Of a stretch of DNA of 17,079 nucleotides, positions 14,901-17,079 are shown in pieces. The notes beneath the pieces were generated by a model. It was given only the letters and a program-made list of their open reading frames with translations, ran no database searches and was not told the DNA's origin. The position numbers were made by a program, and so were the translations under genes. Source of the stretch: CBDUMN01 sp965368335 (GTDB lineage Bacteria > Pseudomonadota > Alphaproteobacteria > Rhodospirillales > JAPHRK01); the NCBI GenBank assembly GCA_965368335.1, contig CBDUMN010000077.1, forward strand, positions 1-17,079, written 5' to 3'. Every line of letters begins with the position of its first letter. Within the stretch, counting starts at the first letter, position 1.

Positions 14901-15608
14901 ATGACATTGTCTGGCCTGAGTAAAACAGATTTTGAAATCGTTCGCGAAACCCCGCTGTTTGCAGGGCTTTCTGAAGATGCGGTCAACGGCATCCTGAGGG
15001 GCGCGCGGCTCAAGCACTATGAGCGCGGTGAAATGCTGTTTCTCCGGGGGGATTCGGTGGATCGGTTTTTCGTGCTTTTAGATGGCTGGATCAAGGTGTT
15101 CCGCGATACGCCCGATGGTGAGCAGAGTGTGGTCGCCGTGATGAAGCCGGGAGACGGATTCGCCCAGGCGGCGATCTTTACTGGACGAACCACCTTTCCG
15201 GCCAGTGCCGAAATCGTCGACGATGCCCGTTTGGTGGAAATTCCCGCCGGGCCGTTTTTGGCGCAGTTGAAAGAAGACAGCGGACTTGCGCTTAAAATGC
15301 TGGGGGCTGTTTCCGAGCGGATGCTGCAATTGATTCAGCATATTGAAAAACTCCAGTTCCGTTCGACCAGTGAACGGCTGGCCGATTTTCTCATCGGGCT
15401 TGCTGAAGAGGAAGAAGGTCCGGCGACCATCCGGCTGCCTTACGATAAATCTCTGATCGCCGCACGCCTCGGGATGAAGCCTGAAAGCCTGTCGCGGGCT
15501 CTGGCGAAATTACGTAAGCTTGGGGTGAGCTCCAAAAGCAATGTCGTTGAGGTTGAAGATCTGGAGCGACTGCGGGAATTTTGCCGTCCCGACGACCTGG
15601 AGGATTGA
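14901..15608 (+). CDS. Crp/Fnr-family transcriptional regulator
   Basis: 235 aa. The N-terminal cyclic-nucleotide-binding-type beta-roll (about 17-135) includes FAGLSEDAVNGIL, YERGEMLFLRGDSVDRFFVLLDGWIKVF and MKPGDGFAQAAIF. A dimerisation helix follows (about 135-160). The C-terminal HTH (Crp type) contains KSLIAARLGMKPESLSRALAKLRKLGV. The only cysteine is near the C-terminus (REFCRP), so this is not an FNR with an Fe-S cluster. The architecture is closer to DNR-like or other ligand-sensing members; the signal is unknown. GAGAGGGG sits nine bases before the ATG. The stop overlaps the next start (TGATG), so it is co-translated with the SUMF1 gene. Confidence 0.93.
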   Translation: MTLSGLSKTDFEIVRETPLFAGLSEDAVNGILRGARLKHYERGEMLFLRGDSVDRFFVLLDGWIKVFRDTPDGEQSVVAVMKPGDGFAQAAIFTGRTTFPASAEIVDDARLVEIPAGPFLAQLKEDSGLALKMLGAVSERMLQLIQHIEKLQFRSTSERLADFLIGLAEEEEGPATIRLPYDKSLIAARLGMKPESLSRALAKLRKLGVSSKSNVVEVEDLERLREFCRPDDLED

Positions 15609-16393
15609 TGCGCGCTGCTTTTCTGTTCGTTCTGGGTTTTTTGGCTTTCTCCGGATGCGCCGTCGCCGGAGACTCGGAACCGTTCAAGGATTGCGATGTC
15701 TGTCCGGTTATGGTGCCCATTGAGCCGGGGACGTTTATCATGGGTACGGAAGGGGGCGATAAGCGTGAAGCGCCCGCTCACGAGGTGACGCTGACCAAGG
15801 CTTATGCGCTAAGCCGTACCGAGGTGACCTTTGATGATTGGGACGCCTGCCGTATCGAGGGCGGGTGCAAGCGCGACCCGGACGATCACAAATGGGGCAA
15901 GGAAGGCATGCCGGTAATCAATATCGATTATCAGGATGCACTCGATTATGCCGCCTGGCTTTCGCAAAAAACCGGTGCGGTCTATCGCCTGCCCAACGAA
16001 GCCGAATGGGAATATGCCGCCAAGGCGGGCACGACGACCAAATACTGGTGGGGTAATGAAATCGGCGAAGGCAACGCCAATTGTCGGAAATGCGGAACCG
16101 CCTGGAGCGGGAAGGGGTCAGCCCCGGCTGCCTCGTTCAAGCCCAATCCGTTCGGTCTTTACGATATGAACGGCAATGTCTGGGAATGGGTCGCCGATTG
16201 TTGGAACCCGACTCACGACGGCGCTTTCAGCGATGGGCGGACACGGACCACCGGGAACTGTAAGGTGCGGATTATCCGCGGCGGCTCCTGGTACTATTTC
16301 CCCAAGCTTTCCCGCGCCGCCTACCGCTTTAAAAACGATGTGCGCGTGTTCAGCTACAATATCGGGTTTAGAATTCTAAAAGAACTCGAATAG
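15608..16393 (+). CDS. Exported SUMF1/FGE-sulfatase-domain protein (NirV/PvdO-like)
   Basis: 261 aa. A signal peptide with a possible lipobox (LAFSGC, C17) precedes the SUMF1 fold: CDVCPVMVPIEPGTFIMGT, RTEVTFDDWDAC, PVINIDYQDALDYAAWL, YRLPNEAEWEYAAKAG, GLYDMNGNVWEWVADCW, IIRGGSWYYF and YNIGFRIL. All fold motifs are present. The two catalytic cysteines that true formylglycine-generating enzymes carry shortly after the GGS motif are absent (GGSWYYFPKLSRAAYRF), so sulfatase activation is unlikely. It resembles the NirV/PvdO group, which includes genes near nitrite reductases and others of unknown role. The ATG at 15608 overlaps the Crp/Fnr stop, with GGAGG (15599-15603) as ribosome-binding site. 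Periplasmic or lipid-anchored location is inferred. Confidence 0.9.
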   Translation: MRAAFLFVLGFLAFSGCAVAGDSEPFKDCDVCPVMVPIEPGTFIMGTEGGDKREAPAHEVTLTKAYALSRTEVTFDDWDACRIEGGCKRDPDDHKWGKEGMPVINIDYQDALDYAAWLSQKTGAVYRLPNEAEWEYAAKAGTTTKYWWGNEIGEGNANCRKCGTAWSGKGSAPAASFKPNPFGLYDMNGNVWEWVADCWNPTHDGAFSDGRTRTTGNCKVRIIRGGSWYYFPKLSRAAYRFKNDVRVFSYNIGFRILKELE

Positions 16394-16396
16394 AAA

Positions 16397-16423
16397 CCTT
16401 GGCAAAGCGCTGCTTCGCCAAGG
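16397..16423. terminator. Convergent hairpin between SUMF1 and XRE genes
   Basis: CCTTGGC (16397-16403) pairs with GCCAAGG (16417-16423), and an inner AAGC/GCTT extends the stem around GCT. No U-tract follows on either strand, so it may work as a bidirectional 3'-end structure rather than a strong intrinsic terminator. Confidence 0.55.
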
Positions 16424-16446
16424 AGCCCAAATCCCACCGGAATGAA

Positions 16447-16827
16447 TTAAGCTTCGTAGGCCATGGCCCGCGCCAGTTGGCTCAAGGCCTCCTGGTGGCG
16501 TTCGTTGTCGATGGCCGAGAAGTTGCGGGCCAATTCCAGGCACATGCGCTGACGGTCGGTCAGAGCGTCGTCGCCGCCGCCTTCCAGTCCTTCATAGAAG
16601 AAACTGACGGGCACTTTCAGCGCTTGGGAAATCTCATAGAGACGGCCCGCCGAAATGCGGTTGATGCCTTTTTCATACTTGTGAGCTTGCTGGTAGGTAA
16701 CGCCAATCATATCGGCCATCTGCTGCTGGCTAAGGCCTAGCATGATCCGCCGTTCTCTGATGCGTCCTCCGACGAACCGGTCCGTATCCGTTGCGCGGTT
16801 GACGGGTTTTGCTTCTTTTTCAGCCAT
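16447..16827 (-). CDS. XRE-family helix-turn-helix regulator
   Basis: 126 aa. The HTH_3/XRE domain spans about residues 18-77: GGRIRERRIMLGLSQQQMADMIGVTYQQAHKYEKGINRISAGRLYEISQAL, then the short segment KVPVSFFYEG. It is followed by a helical C-terminal tail (RQRMCLELARNFSAI). This is the small alphaproteobacterial XRE type, expected to bind DNA as a dimer; its targets are unknown. Upstream, on its own strand, lies the dyad GCGCCA-N7-TGGCGC (16847-16865), 20 bp before the start codon, a candidate autoregulatory operator. GGGAAATTATA precedes the ATG. It converges with the SUMF1 gene. Confidence 0.9.
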   Translation of the reverse strand: MAEKEAKPVNRATDTDRFVGGRIRERRIMLGLSQQQMADMIGVTYQQAHKYEKGINRISAGRLYEISQALKVPVSFFYEGLEGGGDDALTDRQRMCLELARNFSAIDNERHQEALSQLARAMAYEA

Positions 16828-16846
16828 TATAATTTCCCATTTTTGT

Positions 16847-16865
16847 GCGCCATTTTTTTTGGCGC
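16847..16865 (-). promoter_or_regulatory. Dyad GCGCCA-N7-TGGCGC upstream of the XRE gene
   Basis: A perfect 6-bp dyad with a T7 spacer (A7 on the coding strand), located 20-38 bp before the XRE start codon. The position suits an autoregulatory operator or a leader hairpin near the ribosome-binding site. On the + strand the stem is not followed by a T-run, so a terminator is unlikely. Confidence 0.45.
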
Positions 16866-17007
16866 GTCCTCATGAACAACTCAGGTCACAATTGAAACTA
16901 AAACAAAATGCATTCAGTCTCACTGACGGTTACGAATAAAAACATTCAAAATTGTCTATTCGTGCGCAAGTTGAATGGCTCGGGAATGCTGAAACCGTAA
17001 CCAACTG

Positions 17008-17032
17008 AAAAAAAAGGCGGCCCAAAGCAGCC
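17008..17032 (-). terminator. Second minus-strand terminator next to the right repeat
   Basis: On the minus strand GGCTGC-TTTGG-GCCGCC forms a stem with one mismatch and is followed directly by TTTTTTTT (17015-17008). It lies right after the repeat hairpin in that direction, so transcripts entering from the right would meet two terminators in a row. The 53-bp repeat ends inside this hairpin, at 17027. Confidence 0.55.
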
Positions 17033-17079
17033 TGTGTAAAAAGAAGGAGTTCCGATTTTGGAGCTCCTTTTTCTTTGGG
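17027..17079. repeat. 53-bp inverted repeat, right copy, with bidirectional terminator hairpin
   Basis: Exact reverse complement of 3-55. The hairpin occupies about 17038-17075. An extra CCCAAAG at 17021-17027 can pair with CTTTGGG at 17073-17079, framing the copy. The window ends at the last base of the repeat, which hints that it is a contig end at a multi-copy sequence. 16866-17007, between this and the XRE gene, is AT-rich with no supported gene. Confidence 0.9.

Noticed and set aside
16908..17000. Short + strand frame (about 30 codons) upstream of the XRE gene
   Set aside because: No ribosome-binding site, no domain, and it lies in an AT-rich promoter region.
3..17079. A 17-kb transposon or integrative element with 53-bp terminal inverted repeats
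   Set aside because: No transposase, recombinase or cargo-type genes; contents are ordinary metabolic genes, and the repeat folds as a terminator. A dispersed repeat at contig ends fits better.

Overview
The window looks like a piece of an alphaproteobacterial chromosome, most plausibly a microaerophilic or facultatively anaerobic member of the Rhodospirillales and relatives. The basis is the divergent methyltransferase/glyoxalase II arrangement, a short XRE regulator of alphaproteobacterial type, moderately GC-rich coding sequence, and ferredoxin-dependent 2-oxoacid oxidoreductases in an otherwise proteobacterial setting. The genus is inference; there is no rRNA or other phylogenetic marker here.

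Layout. Positions 1-3850: a terminator-like hairpin, a tiny exported-protein ORF (144-293), a methyltransferase (-), a five-unit tandem hairpin array (1129-1264), a four-helix membrane protein (-), then a co-directional run on + of gloB, a glutathione S-transferase and a DUF985-type cupin. Positions 3864-6455: a small membrane protein (+) facing a translationally coupled acyl-CoA synthetase / short-chain dehydrogenase pair (-). Positions 6456-6836: an AT-rich divergent control region with a promoter and an intrinsic terminator inside the nifJ leader. Positions 6837-14762: the metabolic core on +, made of a full-length pyruvate:ferredoxin oxidoreductase (nifJ), a short 3-hydroxyacyl-CoA dehydrogenase, and 2-oxoglutarate:ferredoxin oxidoreductase (korAB). 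The region ahead of korA carries overlapping palindromes that cannot all form at once. Positions 14901-16393: a Crp/Fnr-family regulator overlapping a secreted SUMF1-domain protein. Positions 16447-16827: a convergent XRE regulator.

How the genes fit together (inference): the central block handles acyl-CoA activation (synthetase), beta-oxidation-type redox steps (dehydrogenases) and ferredoxin-linked interconversion of pyruvate/acetyl-CoA and 2-oxoglutarate/succinyl-CoA. This is an oxygen-sensitive, low-potential version of central metabolism. The Crp/Fnr gene next door is a candidate regulator of it, but no operator was identified.

The window is bounded by a perfect 53-bp inverted repeat (3-55 and 17027-17079) that is itself a bidirectional terminator-like hairpin. 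No transposase, integrase, phage, defence, CRISPR, tRNA or rRNA gene was seen. I found no convincing new multi-gene system. The most unusual material is non-coding: the terminal inverted repeats, the tandem hairpin array, the nifJ leader terminator and the nested palindromes upstream of korA.
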